In this document: piece by piece, positions 8,586-18,048 of the stretch
How the letters are laid out: each line of letters begins with the position of its first letter
How positions within the stretch are numbered: the stretch's first letter is position 1
Origin: Leptospira perolatii
Lineage (GTDB): Bacteria; Spirochaetota; Leptospiria; Leptospirales; Leptospiraceae
DNA length: 64,000 nucleotides
NCBI RefSeq assembly: GCF_002811875.1
Contig: NZ_NPDZ01000002.1
Coordinates: forward strand, 62,001-126,000
Direction: 5' to 3'
The notes under the pieces: model-generated
Told to the model about the DNA's origin: nothing
The model's database searches: none
The model's input: the letters and a program-made list of their open reading frames with translations, nothing else
Made by a program: the position numbers and the translations under genes

Positions 8586-8983
8586 ATCAGTATCTATTGA
8601 ATACAAATATCTGTATTTATATAATTAATCAAAAACCTGAATCAGTTTATAAGAAATTTAAAAAGGCTTCATTAGAAAACATCTATATCTCTACTATTAC
8701 TGAATTTGAATTATATTACGGTGTTCAGAAGAGTGTTCACAAAGATAAGAATAGAAAAGCTTTAGATGATTTTATAAGTTATTTAAATGTGGTTTCATTT
8801 GAAAGTCGCGATACGGAAATCGCAGCTAAAATTCGATTTGATTTAGAAAAATCTGGAAAACCAATAGGTCCATTTGATCTGTTGATAGCCTCCCAAGCAC
8901 TTTCAAACGATTATACTCTCGTTACTAATAATGAGAAAGAATTCCGAAGAATTAAAGCACTTAAACTTGAGAATTGGCGATAA
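8582..8983 (+). CDS. vapC: VapC-type PIN toxin with the first catalytic Asp replaced by Asn
   Basis: A 133-residue PIN-domain protein of normal VapC length. VapC toxins are Mg-dependent RNases that cleave tRNA or rRNA through acidic residues. Here the N-terminal motif, normally LLDTNICIY, reads LLNTNICIY: N7 replaces the first catalytic Asp (codon AAT). The other expected acidic positions remain: E43 (EFELYYG) and D99 (GPFDLLIA), followed by VTNNEKEF. The substitution probably weakens or abolishes cleavage while leaving antitoxin binding possible. The reading frame is otherwise intact. It overlaps vapB by 4 bases. Confidence 0.88.
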   Translation: MNQYLLNTNICIYIINQKPESVYKKFKKASLENIYISTITEFELYYGVQKSVHKDKNRKALDDFISYLNVVSFESRDTEIAAKIRFDLEKSGKPIGPFDLLIASQALSNDYTLVTNNEKEFRRIKALKLENWR

Positions 8984-9051
8984 GCATAGCCAGAACAAGG
9001 CATAGCTATCAGCTCCGACATCCTACTTTGGAATACTTGCTGCACTATAGC

Positions 9052-10110
9052 TCAGATAATAAAATCTTCCGTGTACACCTTTGCTTTTCGGATTCTAAGA
9101 TAGACTGTCTCTCCGGGAAGGAGATTCATTTCCTTGAAGGTAGCCTGGTCCATCAAGGACTCGATCAAAGAGCCAGAATCTAATCTCTTCAGTTCGATCC
9201 GAACATTCCTTCCGGTTGAGTGGATGTACTGGATCTCTGCCGGAATTCCAGACTCCTCAGATCTATGAATTTGCACGTCGTATGGTCTGACGTAGGCGAC
9301 CGCCTCTGCGTCTTTGATGGTGGAATGTTCCGGCGTTTCTACGACAAGTTCTCCGATCTTTGTATTTCCATCCTGGATTCGACCGTGAAAAAGATTCACA
9401 TCCCCTAAGAAATGAAACACGAATGCATTTTTCGGATGATTGTACACATCATCAGGAGTTCCGATTTGTTCTATTTTACCAGATCTTAATATTACGATAG
9501 AATCACTTACTTCGAGAGCTTCTTCCTGATCGTGGGTCACAAATACACTGGTGATATGAATTTCGTCGTGTAATCTTCTCAGCCAAGTTCTCAGTTCTTT
9601 TCTGACCTTTGCATCCAAGGCACCGAAGGGCTCGTCCAGCAGCAGAAATTTCGGTTCGATCGCTAAGGCTCTTGCCAAAGCTACCCTCTGTCTTTGTCCT
9701 CCAGACAACTCGTAAGGATAGCGATCATGAAAGCTTTCTAATTGAACTAATTTTAATAAACGAAATACAGTATCTCTAATTTCGGATTTGGAAGGCCTGG
9801 TTTTTCTAGGGCGGACTGTCAGACCGAAAGCAATATTATCGAAAATATTCATATGTCTGAAAAGAGCGTAATGTTGGAAAACGAAGCCTACTCCTCTTTC
9901 TTCTTTCTTTCTTGCTTCCTTTCCGTTGAATACTACTTCGCCTTCATCCGGCTCTTCGAGACCCGCGATAATTCTGAGCAGTGTGGTTTTTCCACTTCCC
10001 GAAGGACCCAAAAGGGCTACAAGATCTCCTTCTGGGATCGTAAGATTTACGTCCTTTAAAGCTTGGAACTCTCCAAATCGTTTGCTTACATTACGAATTT
10101 CTATCGACAT
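9052..10110 (-). CDS. cysA: Sulfate/thiosulfate ABC importer, ATP-binding subunit
   Basis: A 352-residue ATPase. Walker A GPSGSGKT is at 35-42, the signature LSGGQ at 135-139, Walker B FLLLDE at 155-160 and the switch His in [11 protein letters not shown]. The C-terminal 110 residues form a TOBE-like regulatory domain, as in CysA and other CUT/sulfate ATPases. It powers sulfate import through the CysT/CysW pore. The sulfate assignment comes from the neighbours: two CysTW-like permeases and a sulfate-binding protein upstream on the same strand. The start lies 10 bases after the cysW stop. Confidence 0.92.
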   Translation of the reverse strand: MSIEIRNVSKRFGEFQALKDVNLTIPEGDLVALLGPSGSGKTTLLRIIAGLEEPDEGEVVFNGKEARKKEERGVGFVFQHYALFRHMNIFDNIAFGLTVRPRKTRPSKSEIRDTVFRLLKLVQLESFHDRYPYELSGGQRQRVALARALAIEPKFLLLDEPFGALDAKVRKELRTWLRRLHDEIHITSVFVTHDQEEALEVSDSIVILRSGKIEQIGTPDDVYNHPKNAFVFHFLGDVNLFHGRIQDGNTKIGELVVETPEHSTIKDAEAVAYVRPYDVQIHRSEESGIPAEIQYIHSTGRNVRIELKRLDSGSLIESLMDQATFKEMNLLPGETVYLRIRKAKVYTEDFII

Positions 10111-10120
10111 AAGAGTATCC

Positions 10121-11011
10121 TCAAATACTGAAATCTGCCTGTGCTTCTGGTTCGGATTGAGAACTTGAACTCGCTTCTATCTTCTCCGGCGGTTCCACAG
10201 GCTTTGCGTAGATGTTTCTTTCTAAGATCGTCTTTACTAGTAAAGTAAGTAAGGAAAGGAATACAAGAAGTGACGCCGCAGAAAATGCTCCCACAGAATT
10301 GTACTCGTTGTACAACATTTCGATCTGCAAGGGGAGGGTATTTGTCTTTCCTCTAATATGTCCGGAAAGAACAGAGACTGCTCCGAATTCTCCCATGGCC
10401 CTTGCATTACAAAGAATCACTCCGTACAAAAGTCCCCATTTGATATTCGGGACAATGATCCGCAGAAATGTCTTCGTAAGAGAAGCTCCGAGTAAAATTC
10501 CGGCTTCCTCTTCTTCCTTGCCCTGTGATTGCATCAACGGGATCAGTTCCCTTGCCACAAACGGAAGAGTGATAAAGATGGTAGCGATGACTAGTCCGGG
10601 GGTATTGAACACGATCTTGATTCCTAGTTCGTCCAAGGTTTCTCCTAGCCAACCTTGTCGACCGAAGAGTAATAGGAAGATCAGTCCTGAAATTACCGGA
10701 GAAACAGCAAACGGAGAATCGATCACTGTAAGAATTAGATTCTTTCCAGGGAATTCGAATCTTGTTAAAAGAAATGCCGCTATAATTCCAAATATTGTGT
10801 TCAAAGGGACTGCGATGGCTGCTACCTTCAAAGTCATCAAAAGGGCTGAAAGTGTATCAGAATCTTGTAATGCAGTCCAATAACCGTTCCAACCGTTCGC
10901 GAAGGCTTCCATAAACACAGTCACTAAAGGTAAAAGCAAAATCAATGCGGCAAGAAGATATACGGATCCTATGAGAAGAATCCGAATCCATAGAGGGGAA
11001 GAAATTCTCAT
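10121..11011 (-). CDS. cysW: Sulfate ABC importer, permease subunit CysW
   Basis: A 296-residue inner-membrane protein with about six hydrophobic helices and the BPD_transp_1 coupling loop (about residues 185-205; [18 protein letters not shown]). The [31 protein letters not shown] segment is characteristic of CysW sulfate permeases. It pairs with CysT to form the translocation pore. The ATG overlaps the cysT stop by 4 bases and cysA follows after 10 bases. The C-terminal tail (about 25 residues, Glu/Ser rich) is cytoplasmic and not conserved-looking. Confidence 0.92.
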   Translation of the reverse strand: MRISSPLWIRILLIGSVYLLAALILLLPLVTVFMEAFANGWNGYWTALQDSDTLSALLMTLKVAAIAVPLNTIFGIIAAFLLTRFEFPGKNLILTVIDSPFAVSPVISGLIFLLLFGRQGWLGETLDELGIKIVFNTPGLVIATIFITLPFVARELIPLMQSQGKEEEEAGILLGASLTKTFLRIIVPNIKWGLLYGVILCNARAMGEFGAVSVLSGHIRGKTNTLPLQIEMLYNEYNSVGAFSAASLLVFLSLLTLLVKTILERNIYAKPVEPPEKIEASSSSQSEPEAQADFSI

Positions 11012-11874
11012 CCTAACCTCCTAGAGATCCTATTTTGCAATAAATTCACCGCAAACATGATCGCGAAGGATAAGACTAACATCAATATTGCGATCCCGGT
11101 CGCCTTCGCGTATTCGTACTGTTCTAGTTTGGTGACGATTAATAGAGGTAGTATTTCTGTTTTACCTGGAAGGTTTCCGGAGATGAAAACGACAGAACCG
11201 TATTCTCCGATTCCCCTCGCGAATGCCATACTGGTTCCAGCGAGCAGAGACGGCCAAAGTTCCGGAAGTAATACTTTCCAGAAAGTTTGAAATCTGTTTG
11301 CTCCTAAGCAAAAAGCACTTTCTTCCAATTCTTTCGGAAGTTCTTCCAAGACCGGCTGAACAGTTCTGACTACGAATGGAAATCCGATAAATACCAATGC
11401 GATTACGATTCCAGCCGGAGTGTACGCGATCTTAATTCCGTAAGGATCTAGTATTCTTCCGATCCATCCGTTCGTAGAATAAATCGTAGTGAGTGCAATT
11501 CCAGCTACCGCAGTAGGCAGTGTGAATGGAAGGTCCACCAAAGAATCCAAGAGTTTTTTACCTGGAAAATCATAACGCACGAGTACCCAGGCAAATAAGA
11601 AACCGATGAAAAGATTCAGGATCGCCGCGATTCCGCCGGCACCAAAGCTGAGAAGCAAAGCACTTTGGATTCGATCCTCGGAAAAGATTTCCAAAAGACC
11701 ACTATATCCTAATTCAGCGGAACGGAAAAATAAAGCAGAGAGAGGAACAACTACGAGTATGCTTAAATAGAATACTGTGATTCCAAGTGCAAGTCCGAAG
11801 CTGGATTTAGAGTACGGTCGAAATACGATATTCATAGAAATTCCGAAGCTTTCTCTTGTGCGAGGCAGAATCAA
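11008..11874 (-). CDS. cysT: Sulfate ABC importer, permease subunit CysT
   Basis: A 288-residue polytopic membrane protein. The blocks [19 protein letters not shown], the coupling loop [25 protein letters not shown] and [26 protein letters not shown] are typical of CysT (CysU). It forms the pore with CysW. The assigned start is TTG at 11874, supported by an AGGAAAGGGG ribosome site a few bases upstream; an alternative ATG at 11835 removes 13 residues but has no ribosome site. A short GAGCCA/TGGCTC hairpin (11922-11942) lies between sbp and this gene and may tune expression of the permeases relative to the binding protein. Confidence 0.92.
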   Translation of the reverse strand: MILPRTRESFGISMNIVFRPYSKSSFGLALGITVFYLSILVVVPLSALFFRSAELGYSGLLEIFSEDRIQSALLLSFGAGGIAAILNLFIGFLFAWVLVRYDFPGKKLLDSLVDLPFTLPTAVAGIALTTIYSTNGWIGRILDPYGIKIAYTPAGIVIALVFIGFPFVVRTVQPVLEELPKELEESAFCLGANRFQTFWKVLLPELWPSLLAGTSMAFARGIGEYGSVVFISGNLPGKTEILPLLIVTKLEQYEYAKATGIAILMLVLSFAIMFAVNLLQNRISRRLG

Positions 11875-11956
11875 AACCCCTTTCCTACAATTTTTGGATG
11901 GTGGGGTATTCCGTCAAACGAAGAGCCAAGCTTCGGATGGCTCGAGTTCTAAAAGT

Positions 11957-13015
11957 TTATTTTTTAGCTTCCCCGTAAATGGAATCGAAAAGTCCTCCGT
12001 CGGCGAAATGCTTTTGGTGAGCATCCTTCCAAGTGCCTGCTATGTCCCGAATCGTTGAAAGTTTGATTTTCGGAAATTTCGCAGAGTTTGCCTTTAATAC
12101 GGCAGCATCAAAAGGTCGGAAGAAATGTTTCGCGACAGTTTCTTGTCCAGCTTTCGAATATAAAAATTCCAAATAAGCTTTTGCTAGTTCCGCAGTTTTT
12201 TTCTTTTCTACTACCTTGTCCACGATCGCGACCGGTGTTTCCGCCAAGATGCTTGAGCTCGGATAAACGACTTCGAATTTCACTTCTCCGTTGTTTATTT
12301 TTTTGGATTCATTGATCGCAAGTTCGGCCTCGTTTTCCCAAGCGAGTAGGACGTCCCCGATTCCTCTCTGTACGAAAGTAGTTGTGGATCCTCTTGCGCC
12401 TGTATCCAAAACAGAAGTGTTCTTGTATAAAGCTTTTATGAATTCCTTTGCCTTTTCTTCTGATCCGAATTTTTTGAGGGCGTATCCCCATGCTGCTAGG
12501 TAGTTCCAGCGAGCTCCTCCGGAAGTTTTCGGATTCGGCGTGATTACACCGATTCCAGGTTTTACTACGTCTTCCCAATCTTTAATCTTCTTTGGATTTC
12601 CTTTTCTTACCAAGAAAACGATAGTGGAGTAGTACGGTGTGGAGTGGTTCGGAAATCTTTTTTCCCAGTCCTTAGAAATCAGCCCGGAGTTTTGGGCGAT
12701 ACTATCTATATCGTACGAAAGAGCCAATGTAACTACGTCTGCTTCCAATCCGTCAATGACAGCCCGAGCTTGTTTTCCGGAACCGCCGTGTGATTGTTGG
12801 AACTGCACAGATTTGCCGGCTTTCTTTTTCCAGACTTCGGAGAATTGGCGGTTTATATCTTCGTAAAGTTCCCTGGTGGGATCGAATGATGCATTGAGTA
12901 GAACCTCTTGTGCAATCAGGGAAACATTCGTCAGGCAAAGGATGCCGAGAAATACTAGAGAAAGAAAAACGGAGATTCCTTTTTTTGGCTTCGTTGGCTC
13001 GTACGATTGTTTCAT
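11957..13015 (-). CDS. sbp: Periplasmic sulfate-binding protein
   Basis: A 352-residue solute-binding protein with an N-terminal signal peptide (about residues 1-35, hydrophobic core [14 protein letters not shown]). After cleavage it begins with [18 protein letters not shown], and further on has [26 protein letters not shown] and [22 protein letters not shown], the sulfate-contacting blocks of Sbp/CysP. It delivers sulfate to CysTWA. It is the promoter-proximal gene of the four-gene operon. The start is preceded by a GAAGGACAG ribosome site directly after a palindrome. Confidence 0.93.
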   Translation of the reverse strand: MKQSYEPTKPKKGISVFLSLVFLGILCLTNVSLIAQEVLLNASFDPTRELYEDINRQFSEVWKKKAGKSVQFQQSHGGSGKQARAVIDGLEADVVTLALSYDIDSIAQNSGLISKDWEKRFPNHSTPYYSTIVFLVRKGNPKKIKDWEDVVKPGIGVITPNPKTSGGARWNYLAAWGYALKKFGSEEKAKEFIKALYKNTSVLDTGARGSTTTFVQRGIGDVLLAWENEAELAINESKKINNGEVKFEVVYPSSSILAETPVAIVDKVVEKKKTAELAKAYLEFLYSKAGQETVAKHFFRPFDAAVLKANSAKFPKIKLSTIRDIAGTWKDAHQKHFADGGLFDSIYGEAKK

Positions 13016-13027
13016 TTTACTGTCCTT

Positions 13028-13055
13028 CAGACAAATAAGGTGAACTTATTGTCTG
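13028..13055. promoter_or_regulatory. Palindrome in the sbp leader (operator or mRNA hairpin)
   Basis: The arms CAGACAAATAAG (13028-13039) and CTTATTGTCTG (13045-13055) are complementary with a single bulged base and a 5-base loop. On the minus strand the structure ends just before the sbp ribosome site. It could be the operator of a sulfur regulator or an mRNA hairpin affecting translation. A TTGACA-like -35 box lies upstream at 13105-13100 on the minus strand, with no clear -10. Confidence 0.5.
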
Positions 13056-13212
13056 TTTTATTGGAATTTATCTGCTATGCTTTAAAGTATTGCTTCTTTT
13101 GTCAAGGTTTCTTCTACCCGTAATTTTCCCGGAAATGCCATTTTTTTTCGGTCGAAACATTCCAGCTTAGAACTTAGGATTTTCCGGCGAAACGAGATCG
13201 TACAGGATCAAA

Positions 13213-15345
13213 TTGGCCAACCTACCCATGAATCAGCTCCAGAAACTCACAGACAAAATCAGATACTCCCTTAGAAATACAGAAAAATGCCTGATTCTAT
13301 TCTCCATCTTTTTCATCACGCTTTCCCTTGGTTGTACTCAAAATTTTACGGCTAACTCTCCCAAGATCGTTCGGGGCATTTTAGATATTACGGAATATGA
13401 TTTAGATTCGAACCAGTCTCTTGTCTTGATTGGCGATTGGAAATTTCAGTGGATGAATTGGAAATTCGGAAGGGAACCAGAAGCCAGCCAACAGAATTCA
13501 GATCGAGATGATTTAGAAACTATCTTTGTTCCATCTTCTTGGAATGAGCCTGGTGGAGAAAGGCTCGGGGATGGATATGCAACCTATGAAGTCACAGTCT
13601 ACCTAGGTAAGAAATACCAAGAACTGGCTCTTGGTTTGCCGGACCAAAGTTCTTCTTATCAAGTTTATATCGATGGAAGAAAGGTTGCGGAATGCGGGAA
13701 AGTCTATTTTGAAAATTCCTCAGACCAAACGCAGTTTCGTGTAACACCAGCTTGGTGCAATCAGTTCGTTCGATTTGTTCCGGAGAAGCAGGACTTCAAG
13801 ATAGATGTCCAGATTGCAAACATGGATCATCGCCTCGGAGGATTTTGGGCTCCGATTCGACTCGGAGAATCCAAACGATTAGAATCGTTCTGGGAAAAGG
13901 ATCGTTATCTAGATGTCTTCTTAACTGGGGGCTTATTCTGCATCGGATTTTTGCATCTCGCGTTTGCATTTGCCAGAAGGCGAGAAAGCTCGTCACTCTA
14001 TTTTGGATTGTTTTGTTTTTTGATGACGATCCGCGGAATCTTTGCAGGGAATCGAATCGGCGCGGACTTTTTCCCTTTTATTGAATATGCTTATTTAGTT
14101 CGAATCGAGTACATCTCGTTTTATTTAGTAGTTCCTGTTTTTCTAAATTACATACTTTCGGTTTATCCCCGAGAATTGAAGCGGATCCTGGTGGATCTGG
14201 TCTGGTGGATTGCGATTGCAGCCACTGTTGTAGTTTTCATTTTTCCTGTTCGAATTTTTACTTATACGGTTACTGTTTATTACTTGGTCGCTTTCTTGGC
14301 GGGAACCCTCGGTTTGTTCGCGCTCACTAGGGCCGCTATTCGGAAAAGGGAAGGCGCCTTAATCATATTGGGTGGATTCGTCTTCGTTTATGGTTCTATG
14401 ATACACGATTTGTTTTATGTTACGTTTTTCTTAGACACCGGATATCTGACTAATATAGGCTCTTTTGCATTCATCTTGGCTCAGTCCGTTTTTCTTTCTT
14501 TTCGTAATTCAACGAATTTGGATCGAGTATTAGATCTTTCCAGGAATCTGGAGAGAAAGGTAGAGGATAGAACAAAGCAGCTAAAGAATGCCCTGCGTCT
14601 CATTCGAAACGATCTGACAGTAGCGAGGGAAATACAAAAGGGACTTTTGAACCTGGAAGACAACGCCACTATTATCGCTTCTGGACTGCGATTTAATGTG
14701 GTTCACAAACCATTGTCCGAAGTCGGCGGAGACCTTTATGATATCGCGGAATTCCCGGATGGTAGAATTCGGATTTTCATTGCGGATGCGACCGGACACG
14801 GAGTCCAAGCTGCGCTGATTACGATTTTGATCCGGAGTGTTTACGAAGATCTCAGGGAATCTGCAACTCTTTCTCCAGGAGAGTTAATGTCTGAATTAGG
14901 ATCAGAGTTTTATCGAAAATACGGGAATATAGGCACATATTTTTCCGCTTCGGTTCTAGAAATTGATCGCAAAGATAGAAACCTTAAGTACGCTTTGGCG
15001 GGCTCTCCGCCCATCTTGATCCAAGGGACAGAAGGCGAAGTGGTATTGGAATGCGAAAATCCGCTGGTCGGGTTATTAGAGGATTTTAATTATCCTGATA
15101 GCGAGATTACGCTTTCTTCCCAATTTAGAATTCTATGTTTTACGGATGGACTTACGGATCTGGCGAGAGAAGCGGGAGATACTTTCGGAGCCGAAAGGGT
15201 TTTGTCTCTATTACATTCAGGTCGTAATACAGAATTAGGTGAACTAACCAAAAAGATTTACGACGAACTGTTTCGCTTTTTGGGAACAGCGGGACAAAAG
15301 GATGACGTTTTACTCTTAGGTATAGAAGTGGCGGAGGACACATGA
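13213..15345 (+). CDS. Membrane sensor with 7TMR-DISM region and SpoIIE-type PP2C phosphatase
   Basis: A 710-residue signalling protein. After an N-terminal hydrophobic segment ending in TLSLGC comes an extracytoplasmic beta-rich domain (about 55-225, DISMED2-like), then about seven membrane helices (about 235-435), a coiled-coil linker (RVLDLSRNLERKVEDRTKQL) and a SpoIIE/RsbU phosphatase domain with GGDLYDI, IADATGHGVQAAL, CFTDGLTD and KDDVLLL metal-binding blocks. It would sense an envelope signal and dephosphorylate an anti-sigma-factor antagonist. The TTG start has AGGA 5 bases upstream; ATG at 13228 is an alternative. Confidence 0.88.
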   Translation: MANLPMNQLQKLTDKIRYSLRNTEKCLILFSIFFITLSLGCTQNFTANSPKIVRGILDITEYDLDSNQSLVLIGDWKFQWMNWKFGREPEASQQNSDRDDLETIFVPSSWNEPGGERLGDGYATYEVTVYLGKKYQELALGLPDQSSSYQVYIDGRKVAECGKVYFENSSDQTQFRVTPAWCNQFVRFVPEKQDFKIDVQIANMDHRLGGFWAPIRLGESKRLESFWEKDRYLDVFLTGGLFCIGFLHLAFAFARRRESSSLYFGLFCFLMTIRGIFAGNRIGADFFPFIEYAYLVRIEYISFYLVVPVFLNYILSVYPRELKRILVDLVWWIAIAATVVVFIFPVRIFTYTVTVYYLVAFLAGTLGLFALTRAAIRKREGALIILGGFVFVYGSMIHDLFYVTFFLDTGYLTNIGSFAFILAQSVFLSFRNSTNLDRVLDLSRNLERKVEDRTKQLKNALRLIRNDLTVAREIQKGLLNLEDNATIIASGLRFNVVHKPLSEVGGDLYDIAEFPDGRIRIFIADATGHGVQAALITILIRSVYEDLRESATLSPGELMSELGSEFYRKYGNIGTYFSASVLEIDRKDRNLKYALAGSPPILIQGTEGEVVLECENPLVGLLEDFNYPDSEITLSSQFRILCFTDGLTDLAREAGDTFGAERVLSLLHSGRNTELGELTKKIYDELFRFLGTAGQKDDVLLLGIEVAEDT

Positions 15346-15459
15346 AAAATCGAGTTTTGTGGTTTAACGGATTTCGTGTTAGATTTACATGGTTAGTTGA
15401 GAACCTAAGGGAAATGAATTTGTTCACTTTCCGAAATCCGAACCAATGTGAGGACCCTT

Positions 15460-15594
15460 ATGGCATTTAAACTAGACGGGGCTAAATTCCCCACCTTGGA
15501 AGATTTAATTGCAGCTTTGTATCCGCTCTACGCGGACAAAATGAGCGAAGCGGAATTTCGCAAGTACGTAAAAGAAAACGCAAAAGAAGAGTAG
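15460..15594 (+). CDS. Small protein of 44 residues, unknown function
   Basis: A short frame starting ATG at 15460 with a GAGGA ribosome site 6 bases upstream and ending at TAG 15592-15594. The product starts MAFKLDGAKFPTLEDLIAAL and ends in a charged helix rich in Glu and Lys. The composition is balanced, amphipathic and free of low complexity, as expected for a real small cytosolic protein. It sits alone between the SpoIIE phosphatase gene and a large membrane-protein gene. I do not recognise a family. Codon use resembles neighbouring genes. Confidence 0.6.
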   Translation: MAFKLDGAKFPTLEDLIAALYPLYADKMSEAEFRKYVKENAKEE

Positions 15595-15669
15595 TTTCGC
15601 AAGAAAGTTGAATATTTTCCAGTTACTCTTTTGCTTGTCAACAAGAGGCGTTGTCATATTTTCTCCGCC

Positions 15670-18048
15670 ATGTCGTCCAAGAAGTGGAAAGTTTCACTGG
15701 CCTGGCGAAGGCCCCTTCTTTTACTAGTTTCCTTTGTTGTAATAATAGTAAAATTCCGATTTCTATTAACATCCGAGTATCTATCCGGTTGGAGCCTGCA
15801 AGCCCAGACCCACCTCGCAGAAACCTACAATTCTCTTCTCTCCAATGGACATTCCTTAGGTTACGACACCAGCTGGTTTTCCGGTTTGCCGGTGTTCTTC
15901 TTTGAACCACCATTCTTTTATTTTGTAGTAGCATTTCTTAATAAAGCACTGCTATTTTGGGCGCCTTTTGCGCTTTCTTTCAATGTAGGAATTCTGGTAT
16001 CAATCTTACTTTTTACGTACGCTTTTGTTAAACTAAGTCTTCTGTTGTTAAGCGAAACAAGCCACAAAGCGAGCACAGTGATTTTGGCGATGTCGGGTTT
16101 GCTCTTCTTTTTTCTTTGTGCAGGAGAAGAGCCTTTCGGGCTGTCTTTGGTCGGGCTGTTTAGCGGATCGGTCACCGGATTTTTCGGATTGAGCTGGAGT
16201 TTGCTGGGATTCTATTACCTCGAAAAATACAGGACCACCGGAAAGCTCGCCGCGCTTGCGAAATATTTTGTGGTGAGCGCATGCGTATTTTATTCGGATT
16301 TTCCGAGTTCACTGTTTTACATCGTTTCTCTGGTGATCTATTTTCTATTCCTCGGCGATGAATTGGGCAAAAGGGCTTTTGCACTGGTATTTTTCGTGCC
16401 TCTGTTGTTAGCCAGCCCGGTTTGGTGGAATTTTCTAAAATACTCTTCCTATAGAGCGGAGACTTTTCCGATGGACGCGGCACCTGGACTGATCTCGATA
16501 CTTGGACCTGCCGCACTAAAACCATTGTGGGAAGGAAAGGGTTTGTTATCCTTTCTTTGGAACATGATCATTGGGTTACACTGGATCCAGGTCGTATTTC
16601 CTGTTCTATTTATTTTAGGAATTCGTTATATTCTAAAAAGAAGGATATTTCCTCCGGCTTCGAGATTTGTTTTTTTCTCCTGTCTGATCTTTTATTGGAT
16701 GGGAGTAGATTCTTCCTTATCTAAATTTTTCCCAGGAATCGGTTTCCCTTGGTATCGAGCCTTGGACCTTTCCCTGGTATTTTTGACATTGTCTGCTTTA
16801 GAAACTGCTCTCTATATTTGGAAAAATTCCGAATTGAAGAGCCTGGCAATGTATTCGGCGAGTGGTCTACTGGTGCTTGCCTTGTTTCGATTCTTTCTAT
16901 GGCATCCGGAGTTAGAGTGGAAAGAAAAGTCTGCTTTTTTGAAGGACACCTTGTCTATGGAGGAATTGCAGGAAGTAGAATCTGCCCTGGCTGGACTTCC
17001 TAGTCGTTCTAAAATTTTTCCGGAAGTTGATTCCAAGAAAAAATGGGGAGATAGTCCATTTACTCTCGGACTTTTGATACAGAGGGCTGGGCAGAGAAAT
17101 GCATTGGGAATGGAAGCAGATGCTACTTTGAGTTCCCTCGTAATACAACCTTATCTGAACAGATATTTGCCTTGGACCGCTTGGGGAAGGCAAAAGATAT
17201 TCGAGGAGGATTTGTCCGATTCTGAAATCGGTTTGAGCGTGCATCGATTTATGCAGGCAAATGGAATCGATTACATAATTGGCACTTCGAGTAAATTAAG
17301 AAAAATCTTACATTCAAACCCGAGCGGTTTTCGCGAAGTAAACTCATGGGATTCTCTCTATTTATACCAGGTTTCGGATACAGGACCCCAGATTTCTTCA
17401 CTCGCAGAAAAACCTTGGGCGGTAGCAGATTATAAAGAACTAATGGAGCTGGGCAAGTTTCGCCCTAAAAGATTTCTTGCGACCGTCAACGACTTCATCC
17501 TGGAAAGATCTCTGGATCCTAGACTTGTATTCGTAAGACTCGGAAGAAACGAGTTAGATATGTCTAAGCAATACTTGGGGGACTGGTTCGAGGGTATTAT
17601 CGTATTACAAACTCCGAATGAGAAGAACAATTGGAGAAGGGAGCTTGCCACCAAGTTCGGAAATCTTCGATTTGTGACTTCTGCGGAATTTTTGGAAAAA
17701 ATTGACATGTCTTCGGTTCGCAAATCTGACACAGCAAAAGTATCGGTGCAGGCATCGGTAATCACAGAGGAAGAAATTCTATCGAAGGGTGAAATTTCCG
17801 GATCAGAAGGAGCTCTTGCGAAAGATTGCATTTTAGTGCGGAGAAGTTTTTTCCCGAAATGGGAAGAGGAAAACGGTGGCTCCTTATTTCAAACCCAGAG
17901 AAATGAAATTTTGACTTGTTCAAAGAATACCGGATTCCATCTCAAATTTGCTAAGGGTAACTCCATACTTCTCACATTGACAATGTTCCTACTTCCGATT
18001 TTCTTTTTGCTCTCCTCTTTTGTAAGAGGTAGATGGTTTTTCCGGTGA
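15670..18048 (+). CDS. Large polytopic membrane protein, GT-C-like layout
   Basis: A 792-residue protein with about 11 to 13 hydrophobic helices in the first 400 residues, a soluble region of about 300 residues, and a final membrane helix (ILLTLTMFLLPIFFLLSSFV). The layout, an early extracytoplasmic loop with LAETYNSLLSNGHSLGYDTSWFSGLPVFFF and a large periplasmic C-terminal domain, recalls YfhO-like and other GT-C enzymes that use lipid-linked sugars, but no catalytic motif is certain. The ATG at 15670 was preferred over the in-frame TTG at 15631 because the extra residues are not hydrophobic; neither has a clear ribosome site. It overlaps the DUF445 gene. Confidence 0.6.
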   Translation: MSSKKWKVSLAWRRPLLLLVSFVVIIVKFRFLLTSEYLSGWSLQAQTHLAETYNSLLSNGHSLGYDTSWFSGLPVFFFEPPFFYFVVAFLNKALLFWAPFALSFNVGILVSILLFTYAFVKLSLLLLSETSHKASTVILAMSGLLFFFLCAGEEPFGLSLVGLFSGSVTGFFGLSWSLLGFYYLEKYRTTGKLAALAKYFVVSACVFYSDFPSSLFYIVSLVIYFLFLGDELGKRAFALVFFVPLLLASPVWWNFLKYSSYRAETFPMDAAPGLISILGPAALKPLWEGKGLLSFLWNMIIGLHWIQVVFPVLFILGIRYILKRRIFPPASRFVFFSCLIFYWMGVDSSLSKFFPGIGFPWYRALDLSLVFLTLSALETALYIWKNSELKSLAMYSASGLLVLALFRFFLWHPELEWKEKSAFLKDTLSMEELQEVESALAGLPSRSKIFPEVDSKKKWGDSPFTLGLLIQRAGQRNALGMEADATLSSLVIQPYLNRYLPWTAWGRQKIFEEDLSDSEIGLSVHRFMQANGIDYIIGTSSKLRKILHSNPSGFREVNSWDSLYLYQVSDTGPQISSLAEKPWAVADYKELMELGKFRPKRFLATVNDFILERSLDPRLVFVRLGRNELDMSKQYLGDWFEGIIVLQTPNEKNNWRRELATKFGNLRFVTSAEFLEKIDMSSVRKSDTAKVSVQASVITEEEILSKGEISGSEGALAKDCILVRRSFFPKWEEENGGSLFQTQRNEILTCSKNTGFHLKFAKGNSILLTLTMFLLPIFFLLSSFVRGRWFFR

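Noticed and set aside
10212..10883. A 223-codon plus-strand frame opposite cysW
   Set aside because: It is fully antisense to a well-supported permease, and its composition reflects the membrane protein on the other strand.
15342..15470. A 42-codon frame starting at the SpoIIE stop (ATGA overlap) and ending inside the 44-residue gene
   Set aside because: The product has no clear structure, its end overlaps the start of the better-supported small gene, and no ribosome site beyond coincidence was seen.
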